Shown here one piece after another: positions 11,705-22,411 of a stretch of DNA of 64,000 nucleotides. The position numbers were made by a program, and so were the translations under genes. Under the pieces are notes generated by a model. That model was not told where the DNA came from, did not search any database, and saw only the letters and a list, made by a program, of their open reading frames with translations. Position 1 is the stretch's first letter. Each line of letters begins with the position of its first letter. This stretch comes from Bufo bufo (taxonomy: Eukaryota; Chordata; Amphibia; Anura; Bufonidae): NCBI RefSeq assembly GCF_905171765.1, contig NC_053392.1, positions 401,499,399 through 401,563,398 of the forward strand, written 5' to 3'.

Positions 11705-12140
11705 GGAGGTCTTCAAAAGCAACTTGGGCCCAGAAAATTATTCCAGCAAAACGTGTCCGCCAAAAGCCTTATGGTGCTCCTTCCGTTCTCTGAGCCTCGC
11801 TGTGTGGCCACAAAGTCGTTTTCGATTACATATGGGGTGTTTCTGTAAACTGCAGAATCAGGGTAATAAATACTGAGGTTTGTTTGGTTATAAAACATTG
11901 CTGTTTTACAGGAAAATTGGTTTGAAATGTAAAATTTTCTGAAAAAAGTAACAGTTTGAAATTTCTCCTTTATTTTCCTTAAATTTATGTGGGGCACCTA
12001 AAGGGTTAACACAGTTTCTAAAATCTGTTTTGAAAAATGTGAGGGGTGCAGTTTGTAAAATAGGGTAATTTGTTACAAAATGATGCCAACATAAAGTAGA
12101 CTTATGGGAAATATTACGCAATAATAATAATTATTTTACA
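11705..12140 (+). mobile_element. Fragment of a TTAA-type non-autonomous element
   Basis: The order of blocks (CCAGCAAAACG…, CTTATGGTGCTCCTTCC…, ATATGGGGTGTTTCTGTAAAC, GCCAACATAAAGTAGACTTATGG) matches the interior of the larger TTAA-type elements near 54.6-55.1 kb and 59.0-59.2 kb. No ends and no coding sequence were seen. Confidence 0.55.
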
Positions 12141-12323
12141 GGTGTGGCTGGATTGGTCAAAACTTGTACAGAATAATTGCATGAGCAAACATACAAATGT
12201 CATTGCATCGTGTCACTTTCATACAAGTCTTTCTCTGGTTTTACCATACATTTTTATGTCAAAGGAAAATAAAATGAAAGTACCTATATAACGAAAATAA
12301 AAGACAATAGGACTCAAGCTTCA

Positions 12324-12356
<33 letters not shown>
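12141..12356. other. Unassigned sequence ending in a (CT)n(AT)n microsatellite
   Basis: The first 180 bp hold nothing I recognise. Positions 12325-12356 are CT repeats passing into AT repeats, the point where the Penelope-like element begins. Confidence 0.6.
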
Positions 12357-12359
<3 letters not shown>

Positions 12360-13436
12360 ATGTAGCAAAAGAAGGCAGCACTCCAGTTTGCAGTAAAAAA
12401 GTGGACGGTTTATTCACTCATCAGCAACGTTTCAGCTCTCACATTGGAGCCTTTTTCCAGCTGAGTAACATGTGCAAAATTACATACATATATAGTGCAA
12501 GTAATTACCAAAATACAAATTAACCCATCATATAATAAAGTGCAAATGCATAGACATAATCATCACATTACAAATATAATCAGTGTACTGTCATAATTTG
12601 ATATAGCAGCAATACAGACATAACCGTAAGAAAATTCATAATATAGTGGATGTGATATAAAATCACCAAACTGTCATAATGACCAATCAAATGTGAGGGT
12701 GAACAGGTGTGTTTAAACATGATATAACAATCAAAAAAGATTAAAAACCTTTGAATGAGTCACTTGCGGCTGACAGGGCATGGTAGGAACTGTTGGCGTC
12801 CGGAAAGGAGCATGGCGCATGCGCCGCTCCAACCACTATCGCGAGATTCACTGAGGTAATGTGTGGTAAAACAACCACATCAAAGATGGCCACTTTGGAA
12901 CAATGTTTTAGGGCGCATGCGCGTACCAATGCTACCGCCCATACGAGTTTGACAGACACAGATACAGTGTCCGAGCGCCGCAGTGTACAGCAGAAACAGC
13001 TGATCTATTCATCGGGGGCCGACGGGTCAACGTGGGTCACCAGTGAGATATCTGTACATGTGGGATGATACGGTTGTCACACCGTTAGCATCCCACTGTC
13101 CAGACTGCCAGCATATCCGCTCTATGTCCCTTATAGCCATACAGTAGACGATGTCCACTTGAAATCGGCCTGAAGGACACAGATAGAACTGCATCGGGGC
13201 TCATAGTATATATAAATGTATATAGAATAGGTCAACTGTACCCGTCTGTATAGGTGTCACCCCAGTCCCAAAGGGGGCTTGAGTCACACCATGGCACAGA
13301 CCGGTACTGACCATAAATATTAATAGAACTTATTACAAGATTATGAAAAAAGGGGATCGCCAACATGTTCCTCCAGGCTTCGCCATACGTGAACATTCGA
13401 ACTTTTATGCTTCAGAATAATTTCCTATAAAAAAAA
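12357..13436. repeat. Left inverted arm (pLTR) of the Penelope-like element
   Basis: Reverse complement of 16035-17114. The outer tip is ATAATGTAGCAAAAG. Within it, on the minus strand, GCTGGAAAAAGGCTC is followed by GAGAGCTGAAAC, a layout reminiscent of a decayed hammerhead ribozyme. Short open frames here (91 and 72 codons) recur identically in the other arm and are not considered genes. Confidence 0.9.
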
Positions 13437-13516
13437 GAAAAAATATTTAATGTATAGCACATGTTGTTTTCCATATGAGTCATCAAATTGGGAGAGAACA
13501 CACATAAATTCAATGA

Positions 13517-15775
13517 CTAGACAACCCTAAACTCCACATTTAAACCTTGTGGCCTCAAAGTGCCCAGTGTGTAGATCCAATAAAGTTCACGCTTTTTCAA
13601 TAACTTTATCCGATCCCCACCTCGCCTTGACAGAGATATTTGCTCCAAAATTCTAAATCGTAGGTCATCTTGTGTATGTTTAGCTTCAGTGAAGTGTTTG
13701 GACACTGGGAGATCCATTTTTTGTTTTCTAATTGAATACCTGTGTTGGTTGAGACGGGTTTTGACGTCCCAAGTGGTCTCACCAATATAAAGCAGACCAC
13801 ACGGGCACACCAACAAATAGATGACATAAGACGAATCACATGTTAAATATTGTTTGATCTTAACCCTGTGGCCCAGGGTAGGGTGCAAAAAAGAATCCCC
13901 TCTCAACATTAGTTTACAATTGATGCAGTTATAACAAGGATAACAGCCTTTGCGTGTGGAGCCAAAGTAGCTCTCACATGTCTCCCTTGTGGATCCAATA
14001 TCTGACTTCACCAGTTTATCACCTAAATTAGGGCTACGTCGGTATGAGCATAGAGGTGGCGATTTGAACTCCTGTACTTTCTCAAAATTGCTATTGAGAA
14101 TTCGCCAGTGTTTTTTAATTATGGCAGCAATCTTACCACTATTGGTATTGAATTCTGATACAAAAGGGATTCTTGCCTGTGTGGACCTGTGCTCACCTAA
14201 ACCTTCTCTGATGGTTTCTCTAGTAAGTGAATTGATTCTATTCAGTTGTTCTCGAATCAATTTTTTGGGATACCCACGTGTTTGAAATTTGGACCCCATT
14301 TCTTGTAATCTATTCTCCGCTGTTTCTGGATCTTGAACAATTTTTTTGACCCTGAGAAGCTGACTGAAAGGGAGAGACCTAATCATAGGTTTGGGATGAT
14401 GGCTCTCATAACGTAACAGGGTGTTTTTATCTGTGGGTTTCACATATATATCCGTCACTAACCTGTCATTTTGTATGCCAACTTGTGTGTCCAAAAATTG
14501 CAAAGATGTCTCTGAATGGGTCAATGTAAACTTTACACTGGGATCAATGGTGTTTAAAAAGCTATGGAAAGCGATGAGGTCCTCCGTGGCGCCGACCCAA
14601 ATCAGGAAAATGTCATCAATGTAACGCCACCACCCCAGCACATGGCTGAAGTGGTGGCTCACATAGACGACAGACTCCTCAAGATGTGACATGTAAAGAT
14701 TTGCATAGGTCGGCGCCACGTTAGACCCCATCGCGGTCCCCCGTAACTGTAAAAAGAAGTCATCCTGAAACAGGAAATAATTTCTGGTTAGGATGAACCT
14801 CAACAAAGTGCTCAAAAATCGTTGACAGTCCTGACTATAATTTGTTTTCTGTAAAACATGTTCAATAGCTTGTATGCCCAATTCGTGTTCAATCGAAGTA
14901 TAGAGGCTTACTACATCGAAAGAGGCCACTAGTGCCCCCTTGGGGATGGAGAGACCACCGATCTTGGTCAAGAAGTCACTAGTGTCTCTGATGTATGATC
15001 TTGAGGATAGAGCAAACGGACGCAAAATTTTATCAAGAAAAATCGCTGCTTTACAGAACAGTGAGTCCATCCCCGAGACAATAGGACGTCCCGGGGGTGA
15101 AGTCAAAGACTTGTGTATCTTAGGCAAAGTGTATAGGATTGGCGTGGCAGGCTTATCACTATATAAAAAAGCAAAGATTTTTTCATCAATTATATCTTTC
15201 TCTTTAGCTGCAATTAATATCTCCTTGAGCTCCCTCAATAGCACAAATTTAGGATCATTATAGATTCTTTCATATACATCAGTATCTGCGAGTTGTTGTC
15301 TGATTTCGGCTACATAGGATCTGGTGTCCATGACCACAACCCCACCACCTTTGTCAGCAGACTTGATGGTGAGGTTGCGGTCCGAAGCCAGATCACTAAG
15401 TGCCTTTATCTCTGTTTTTGTCATATTAGCAAATTTAAGTGATTGTTGAGAGGTTTCTTGTTTGAGACTTTCAATATCGCGTTTGACCGCCAAACCAAAA
15501 GCCTCAATAGCAGGATGATCAATGGCTGGAGAAAAATCACTTTTAACATATAAATCCAAACTTTTCAAAGACAGCTCACTAACACTTGTATTTTCAGATG
15601 TAGGTCTGTCATGTTGTTCAGCAAACCATACTTTCAGTTTAATGTTACGCAGAAATCTCTGCAGATCAATTTCTAGGTCAAACCATTTGGTTGCATTTAC
15701 AGGACAATATGACAGACCCTTATTCAATGCAGATAGTTGTGCAGTGCTCAAAGGTGTTGAAGAGATATTTACCAC
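13517..15775 (-). CDS. Penelope-like reverse transcriptase with GIY-YIG endonuclease
   Basis: Open for 752 codons with no stop. The protein copies element RNA and nicks the target with a GIY-YIG nuclease. Visible landmarks: KSADKGGGVVVMD at about 138-150, GRPIVSGMDSL at 229-239, motif A with Asp287 in FDVVSLYTSI, GTAMGSNVAP at 346-355, and the catalytic YIDD at 385-388. A Cys-rich segment follows at 600-620. The GIY-YIG domain begins with VIYLL (651) and LLYIGET (661-667), then the Arg of VKTRLNQH and a Glu in KKRELYWI (730). The listed start is a GTG and is only the edge of the recognised region. The true N-terminus is probably the short upstream frame, reached by a one-base frame change. 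Family assignment is confident; activity is untested. Confidence 0.93.
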   Translation of the reverse strand: MVNISSTPLSTAQLSALNKGLSYCPVNATKWFDLEIDLQRFLRNIKLKVWFAEQHDRPTSENTSVSELSLKSLDLYVKSDFSPAIDHPAIEAFGLAVKRDIESLKQETSQQSLKFANMTKTEIKALSDLASDRNLTIKSADKGGGVVVMDTRSYVAEIRQQLADTDVYERIYNDPKFVLLRELKEILIAAKEKDIIDEKIFAFLYSDKPATPILYTLPKIHKSLTSPPGRPIVSGMDSLFCKAAIFLDKILRPFALSSRSYIRDTSDFLTKIGGLSIPKGALVASFDVVSLYTSIEHELGIQAIEHVLQKTNYSQDCQRFLSTLLRFILTRNYFLFQDDFFLQLRGTAMGSNVAPTYANLYMSHLEESVVYVSHHFSHVLGWWRYIDDIFLIWVGATEDLIAFHSFLNTIDPSVKFTLTHSETSLQFLDTQVGIQNDRLVTDIYVKPTDKNTLLRYESHHPKPMIRSLPFSQLLRVKKIVQDPETAENRLQEMGSKFQTRGYPKKLIREQLNRINSLTRETIREGLGEHRSTQARIPFVSEFNTNSGKIAAIIKKHWRILNSNFEKVQEFKSPPLCSYRRSPNLGDKLVKSDIGSTRETCESYFGSTRKGCYPCYNCINCKLMLRGDSFLHPTLGHRVKIKQYLTCDSSYVIYLLVCPCGLLYIGETTWDVKTRLNQHRYSIRKQKMDLPVSKHFTEAKHTQDDLRFRILEQISLSRRGGDRIKLLKKRELYWIYTLGTLRPQGLNVEFRVV

Positions 15776-16017
15776 TATATCTTGCGTCTTAAAGTCCTGC
15801 CCTGTTGGGGCTGCACATTTTTCCCTTTTCCTTTGTTTGTGTTGTCTCCTACCCCCTCGGCGAGTTCTGCCGTTCCGGGGGTCCCCCCTAAAAAAGGTGT
15901 AGATGACGAAGCAGAATTAATGTCCAACTGTGACACTGTAACATTTTCCCGGGTGTTATGTCCCTGCGATTTCCTGGTGGTAGAAGGGGACCTGGATCCA
16001 AACTTCTCCCCTGGCAT
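15775..16017 (-). pseudogene. Probable N-terminal segment of the Penelope-like protein, out of frame
   Basis: An ATG-initiated 80-codon frame ends in TAG just as the RT frame begins. It is Ser/Thr/Gly/Lys-rich, ends in the basic stretch GRTLRRKI, and carries no named domain. Penelope-like proteins usually have such a variable basic N-terminus directly before the conserved block that here starts at VVNISSTPLS. I infer one small frameshift separates the two. It could instead be an independent short frame without function. Confidence 0.5.
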
Positions 16018-16034
16018 CCTCCGATTCCTCCTTT

Positions 16035-17114
16035 TTTTTTTTATAGGAAATTATTCTGAAGCATAAAAGTTCGAATGTTCACGTATGGCGAAGCCTGGAG
16101 GAACATGTTGGCGATCCCCTTTTTTCATAATCTTGTAATAAGTTCTATTAATATTTATGGTCAGTACCGGTCTGTGCCATGGTGTGACTCAAGCCCCCTT
16201 TGGGACTGGGGTGACACCTATACAGACGGGTACAGTTGACCTATTCTATATACATTTATATATACTATGAGCCCCGATGCAGTTCTATCTGTGTCCTTCA
16301 GGCCGATTTCAAGTGGACATCGTCTACTGTATGGCTATAAGGGACATAGAGCGGATATGCTGGCAGTCTGGACAGTGGGATGCTAACGGTGTGACAACCG
16401 TATCATCCCACATGTACAGATATCTCACTGGTGACCCACGTTGACCCGTCGGCCCCCGATGAATAGATCAGCTGTTTCTGCTGTACACTGCGGCGCTCGG
16501 ACACTGTATCTGTGTCTGTCAAACTCGTATGGGCGGTAGCATTGGTACGCGCATGCGCCCTAAAACATTGTTCCAAAGTGGCCATCTTTGATGTGGTTGT
16601 TTTACCACACATTACCTCAGTGAATCTCGCGATAGTGGTTGGAGCGGCGCATGCGCCATGCTCCTTTCCGGACGCCAACAGTTCCTACCATGCCCTGTCA
16701 GCCGCAAGTGACTCATTCAAAGGTTTTTAATCTTTTTTGATTGTTATATCATGTTTAAACACACCTGTTCACCCTCACATTTGATTGGTCATTATGACAG
16801 TTTGGTGATTTTATATCACATCCACTATATTATGAATTTTCTTACGGTTATGTCTGTATTGCTGCTATATCAAATTATGACAGTACACTGATTATATTTG
16901 TAATGTGATGATTATGTCTATGCATTTGCACTTTATTATATGATGGGTTAATTTGTATTTTGGTAATTACTTGCACTATATATGTATGTAATTTTGCACA
17001 TGTTACTCAGCTGGAAAAAGGCTCCAATGTGAGAGCTGAAACGTTGCTGATGAGTGAATAAACCGTCCACTTTTTTACTGCAAACTGGAGTGCTGCCTTC
17101 TTTTGCTACATTAT
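16035..17114. repeat. Right inverted arm (pLTR) of the Penelope-like element
   Basis: Reverse complement of the left arm over 1,080 bp. I compared several long blocks by eye and found no difference outside the inner A/T run, where the arms stop matching. Confidence 0.9.
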
Positions 17115-17197
17115 CTACATTTGGGATCTTGGTCGCAGGTCTCCTGGGAGGATTTTTTTGCACCCGTTCATTTTTTGTGTGCTGCTTTCTTTCTTTT

Positions 17198-17228
<31 letters not shown>
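17115..17228. other. Short unassigned segment and (AT)n tract
   Basis: About 85 bp beginning TCTACATTTGGGATCTTGG, then a pyrimidine-rich run and AT repeats to 17228. The first part may be a further fragment of the Penelope-like element. The AT tract is where the Ngaro-type element starts. Confidence 0.5.
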
Positions 17229-17319
17229 CAGCAGGCTGGATCCCAGCCTTCATTTGTGGGAGGGGCATAGGGTATTTACTTGCTGAGCGGTCTCTCCAGG
17301 CACGTTGGCATCACGGTGC
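17229..17319 (+). repeat. Split direct repeat A1 of the Ngaro-type element
   Basis: Begins CAGCAGGCTGGATCCCAGCC and ends GGCATCACGGTGC. It matches A2 near the other end of the element with about three substitutions. Confidence 0.85.
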
Positions 17320-18254
17320 ATGACGTCATTCTTCCGCGACTTCCGGTTCCGGCTTCTCCTGCGTGAGCGGTGCAGCGGCGGCACGCACTCTCCGTGGGTC
17401 TGCTTCGGTAAGTTAAGCCCCGGTCCTATCGCTCCTCCAATGTGTCTCGTATCACAGGCGGCCACTGCCAGCCGGGCGGCCCGCGCCACCTTTACTTCCG
17501 ACCACAACGTTCTCACCGCACATTCTCTTCTGGGACATGCATATAGCTACTTGGCTGCTGCTTGATTACCAATGATAGTTCCATGGACGTCACGTCTATA
17601 TTACAAAATGTTAAGTTCCCCTGTTCCTGTACTCTCTCATGGTTCAGTAGTCCTTTCATTGCTTAATGTCATTTGCTGCAATGAGAGGTCTCCCCGCTGA
17701 GATGTGTGTTTTCTTTTTCAGAGCATCTGGTAATGCAATCAAGCGCAACATTATTGTTCCGCTCAAATAGTGATTGTGGGAGGTGTAATAATTATACACA
17801 GTCAGTGGGGCAGATCAAGGCCTCACTACTGGATTCTGGCTTGCAGCTTTTGTCTGGGGGGTATTATTTTAAGTGACTAGCAGCCTCCCCAGGTTCCTCT
17901 CCCTCCTACCCTGTGTTTGCTGTGGCCAGGTCCAGCTGCCACACTATTTTCTCATGTACTTCACCACTTCATGAGTCGCAGCATCCACGGATGGCCCTGG
18001 GTTCCATTTGTCTCACGGAGTACCCCCCGGGTCCAAGTGCCATGGATCCGCGGGTCTGGCCCGGTGGAGAACCCTCCAATCAGTCATCCACATGCTGCGT
18101 CTCATCAAGCAGCACTCAAACGGCCACAGGTGACAGTGGATTAAAAAAAAAAAAGGCACTCGTCAGCATGTGGGTACTTTCCTCGGTCCCAATCGCACTT
18201 CCATCTCTTATCACACCAGCACTGTCTACTCGTCACACACAGGACAGGTTCGTT
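17320..18254 (+). other. GC/CpG-rich leader of the Ngaro-type element
   Basis: The first 250 bp are CpG-rich (GACTTCCGGTTCCGG, GCGGTGCAGCGGCGGC) with GGTAAGT-like and T-rich CAG signals downstream, which could be a promoter with a leader intron. No protein was recognised. The rest is unremarkable non-coding sequence. Confidence 0.4.
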
Positions 18255-19340
18255 TCTCCTGTCATCTGACACACCAGGTCTTTCATGTCCTGCTGCCTGA
18301 TACTTTCAGGTCTTCTTTGTGTCCTGTTGCCTGATACGCTCAGGTCCTCTTCGTGTCCTGTTGCCTGATACTTTCAGGTCTTCTTCGTGTCCTGCTGCCT
18401 GATACGTTCAGGTCTTCTTCCTGTCCTGTTGCCTGATACGTTCAGGTCCTCTTCGTGTCCTGTTGCCTGATACGTTCAGGTCCTCTTCGTGTCCTGTTGC
18501 CTGATACGTTCAGGTCCTCTTCGTGTCCTGTTGCCTGATACGTTCAGGTCCTCTTCGTGTCCTGTTGCCTGATACGTTCAGGTCCTCTTCGTGTCCTGTT
18601 GCCTGATACGTTCAGGTCCTCTTCGTGTCCCGTTGCCTGATACGTTCAGGTCATCTCGCTGCTCATTGTTTGTCATACCCAAGTCACGTCACTATCCGTT
18701 TGTCTATTCTGCTCGACTCACGTCGCCCAGGTCATGCCTCTTCCTACTATCCTGTCATGCTCAATTCTTTGTCTACTGTTCTCATGTCATCTTCTACTGC
18801 CTGTCACGCCAGTCATGTCATTGTTCTATTTTTCCCGCCTTGCTCAGGGCGGTTCCCTCCACTGCCTGGCTGCGCCCGGGTCATGTCTTTTCTATTTGCC
18901 TGTCACCCTCAGTCTTGTGCCTGTCACGGTCAATTCATGTTGTTTTCTTTACCTGTTATGCTCGGGTCCTGTTGCTCTCCGTTGCCCGTTGCGCGCGGGT
19001 CATGTGGCGCCACTGCCTGCTACATTTCCAGTTCAGGGCTGGCACCCAGTGGGGTTTTTCGTCATCCGATGCGTCCCGGGCCGCGGTCATGTCGCAGGGC
19101 CTGACACTCCCCCTGATACACTCAGGACACGTTTGTTTTACCTGATACATTCAGGTCATGTCATTTCCGTCGCCTGATACCCTTCAGGTCATACCGCGTT
19201 CCTCTGTCCGATACGCTCGGGTCGTTTGTGTTCTTTGTTTACCTGATATGTTCAGGGCGTCTTGTGGTCTACTGCCTGATACGCTCAGGTCACGTCATGT
19301 CCTCACCTGATACATCCAGGTCACGTCGTCTCGTCCACCT
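18255..19340 (+). repeat. 34-bp tandem repeat in the Ngaro leader, decaying downstream
   Basis: The unit is about CCTGTTGCCTGATACGTTCAGGTCCTCTTCGTGT, split here as CCTGTTGCCTGATACGTTCA then GGTCCTCTTCGTGT. Around 11 regular copies run from 18270 to 18650. Beyond that only the near-palindromic core CCTGATACGTTCAGG recurs at irregular spacing to about 19310. Open frames through it are repeats and are not considered coding. Confidence 0.85.
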
Positions 19341-19936
19341 GTCCCTCGGTTCAGTCTATGTTTTCCGCCTGTTCCATTCAACTCAGACCAATACTTCAGG
19401 TACGTCTTCTGTCCACTCATCACGTCACCTATTGCACAAGGTTCCTTGTCTTGCCAGCACGTTCACCTCGTCTCTCTTCTCAGCACCAACCCCAGGCTGC
19501 ATCCCTATTCTCCAAGCCCGATCATCCAGCACGGTCTAAACTTTTTCGTGGATTGCCTGACACGCTCAGGTTGTCGTTTCTTTTCTCCTCGTTCAGGTTT
19601 TCATCTCTCCTTGATTGTCACACTCAGTCCATACGTAAGTCCCCCTATCAGAATGTCCTGGGCGCATTCCTTCACACAGGTACCAGTTAAGCTTTCTTCC
19701 TCACTTACAAATTTCAGGTTCGCGGGGTGTGAGAAGTTTCACCCTCATTGCGACCATCCCCGGGCTGTTCAACTGCTGGCAGTTTTTTTTCTAAAGTTCC
19801 GTTCTTATCCATCCTTGACTCCAGGTAAGAAGAAAAAATAAAATAAAAATTGGGGTGCATGGGGGTTTGTTATTTCACTTCAGGTCCTCCCAACAGGGTC
19901 CGGCTCAAACGGTGTGCCCACACTCACAACGGTACC

Positions 19937-21049
19937 ATGTCCCACGTTTCCGACATAGAAGATTCAGTGTCTATTCCATATTCAGCAATCTCCGGACCAG
20001 CCAGCCGCGCATCATACAGAAATTGGACTATCCCCAAGTTAATTTCCGAATTCAAAAAAAGGGGGATCTGCCACTCTGCTTCAGCGTGAAAAGCTGAGCT
20101 GTATCGGTTGCTCTTTCCTGAACCACCCAGGGGCTCCGACGAGCAGGTGTCCATGTCCACCATCCAGTTATCCCTGACCCAACTCCACGCCACCATCAAT
20201 AACCAAGCATCATCAATTTCCGACATCGATACCAGGCTTCATGCCATTGAAAACAACGATACCACGTCTCCTCCTCCCCCAGAGCCCGAAGCGGTTCCTT
20301 CCACTTCCCGTTCCACCGCGCCAGGTACAGGTCTCAGCACTCCTGACATCGCCCCCGCTTTTTTCGTGCCAGAAAATATCAGGCGAGATATATTGGCAGG
20401 GAAAGACATCAATCTAGCTGCTATCCTTATTTCTACCCACGACACAATTGAGAACAAGACGATTGCCTGCGGTGATGTATCTGTCGTGCTTAGATCTAAG
20501 GACGCCCGCCTCAATAGAAAACTCACCATCCCTCAATTCATGCTAACCTTTAGTCTATACTGGGATATTGTGTGCTCCGCACATCCCCACAGAAGGGAAG
20601 AGTTAGACGTTTACATGTACAGAATCACAGAGTTAGGTTACAAATACGGCGGTTTCGCTTTTTATGATTACCACCGGTCATTTTCAGCAAAAGCAGCAGC
20701 AGCCTTTCTCCGTCCTTGACATGGAGCTCTTTTACAGGCATTTGACCGGGCAAAAAGCCCCAGCATGTTCCAACTGCCAGTCAGTCCTTCATTCATCCGA
20801 CTGGTGCCCCCACGTCACCCCCCCGCCCCTTCCAGGCCAACCACCAACACCGGAGCGCAAAAACCCAACCCATTTACGGACAAACTTGGGCGTCTCATCA
20901 CCTTCCTAGGCAAAAACCAAATTTGCAATAATTTCAATCTAGGCTTTTCCAGTTACGACAAATGTAAAGCGCTACATATTTGCTCCATCTGTTTCAGGGC
21001 CCACCCCAGTCCTCCGGTTCCCAGCGAACGGCCAAGCGCTCCTGACTAG
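19937..21049 (+). pseudogene. Ngaro-type gag
   Basis: The likely start is the ATG in GGTACCATGTCCCACG. The first part contains NWTIPKLISEFKKRG and then KAELYRLL, a SAP-like helix pair, split by a TGA at 20087-20089 that could be a CpG-decayed Arg codon. A coiled-coil-like stretch (LHATINNQASSISDIDTRL) and a proline-rich linker follow, then the main capsid-like region ending YHRSFSAKAAAA. The frame then shifts twice. The next pieces contain CSNCQSVLHSSDWCPH and ICNNFNLGFSS with CSICFRAHP, Cys/His motifs expected in DIRS-order gag proteins. At least one stop and two frameshifts make it non-functional. Confidence 0.7.
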
Positions 21050-21092
21050 CCGACATCAACATCGACCTATTACTCTCCCTCCTCTAAGACCA

Positions 21093-22409
21093 CCATGACC
21101 CTGATTTCGTCCAGTTCCTTAAGAATGGTTTTTCCGAGGGTTTTCACACATGGTTAGTCACCCTTCCGCGGGTCACTTGGGAATGCCCCAACCTCCTATC
21201 ATCGTTGGCAGACCCTGTGTCAGTTGACGAACTATTGAATGCAGAATTGCAGAAAGGCTTTATGATTGGTCCATTTTCAGAATCTCCCTTTCACGTGCAC
21301 CGTGTTAGTCCCATAGGCTTAGTATCAAAAAAATCTTCAAATAAAAAGAGATAAATTTACGATTTGTCTGCTCCTCATGCATCCAGCACCCCTAGTCTAA
21401 ATTCTCTGGTCCCGTCAGAAGAGTACCCCATGCGGGAGGCTTGGTTGTCAAAGGCAGACATTTCAGATGCCTTTAAGCTGCTACCAATCCAGCCACACCT
21501 GTAGAAGTTTTATGGCATTAAATGGAGAGAACGGTATTATTTTGCCACCTGCTTGACGTTCGGGTCAAAGAGCAGCCCCTGGCTCTTTGATCAGTTCGCC
21601 CAAGCACTTCACTGGATCTTAGTAAATCATGCCCATTGTCCGAGGGTAATCCATTATTTGGACAATTTTTTGCTCATCGAGCATACAAATCACGTCCCAG
21701 ATAGGTTGGATAGCCTACTCAGCCTGTTCAGCAAACTGAACGTCCCAGTAGCCCCTTCAAAGGTTGAGGGTCCTTCCAAGGTAATCAGCTTCTTAGGTAT
21801 CACCCTAGATACCATCAAAATGGAGGCCAGACTTCCCCTGGACAAATTAACCAGGCTCAAGGAATCAGTAGCCAGGTTCGTGGGTACACGAACAGTGTCA
21901 AAGCTGGAACTCCAATCTTTGTTGGGGTCCTTCAACTTTGCTGCCAGGATCATGCCACAGGGCAGATCGTTCATCTCCGGACTACTTAGACTCCTACCAA
22001 CGGCCTCAGACCAGCATTCCCTCATTCATCTAGAACGCGATGCGTTGGCAGACCTGGCCATGTGGTCAGTCTTCTTGTCCAGTTGGAATGGCATCTCACT
22101 TTTTGTTCCTCACTGGAATGATGCCTCCCCCTTGGTGTTTTCTGATGCTGCTGCATCCCTCGGGTTTGGAGCCATTTGCGGGGACCAGTGGTTCGCCGGT
22201 CCTTGGCCCTCACAAATCTCTTCGGACCAGGAGGCTGCCAAATCCCCTTCCCTTCTCGAAGTATACCCCATCGTAGCGGCTGCTCATGTCTGGGGTCAGT
22301 CATGGAAAAACATGCCAGCATGCTTCATGACAGATAATCAAGCGGTAGTCGACATTCTCGCCAGAGGTAGGTCCAGTTCCCCCAAGGTCATGTGTCTAGT
22401 TCGCAGACT
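21093..22409 (+). pseudogene. Ngaro-type reverse transcriptase–RNase H, first part
   Basis: One frame carries the RT and RNase H. Landmarks in order are IYDLSAPHASSTPSLNS, KADISDAFKLLPI with the first catalytic Asp, the FATCLTFGSKSSP block, and YLDNFLLI where YLDD is expected. FLGITLD, FSDAAASLGFGA and MTDNQAVVDILARG of RNase H follow. Two nonsense codons occur, TAA at 21352-21354 and TAG at 21502-21504. The frame is cut at the TA where the Tc1-like element inserted and continues at 24057. There a further frame change precedes the AADALSRLNF end of the domain. The second Asp of the catalytic pair is Asn, which would abolish polymerase activity. Confidence 0.85.
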
Positions 22410-22411
22410 TA

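Larger units (their letters stand above)
12357..17114 (-). mobile_element. Penelope-like element with long inverted terminal arms
   Basis: The element has a central 2.6-kb part carrying the RT/GIY-YIG gene on the minus strand, between two inverted arms of 1,080 bp. Arm positions pair as x and 29471-x throughout with no offset, so no insertion or deletion separates them. It starts at the end of an AT microsatellite. Penelope-like elements are retroelements outside the LINE and LTR classes and commonly carry terminal repeats (pLTRs) in direct or inverted arrangement. The near-perfect arms and long open frame suggest a young copy. Confidence 0.88.

Noticed and set aside
12741..13068. Two overlapping frames of 72 and 91 codons
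   Set aside because: They occur identically in both inverted arms because the DNA is duplicated. No family signature.
18591..19177. Overlapping frames of 147-184 codons on the plus strand
   Set aside because: All overlap one another in degenerate 34-bp repeats, are Cys/Ser/His-rich, and match nothing expected of a Ngaro leader.
18255..19340. Regular 34-bp repeats resembling a CRISPR array
   Set aside because: Units are contiguous with no unique spacers, and the context is a vertebrate retrotransposon leader.
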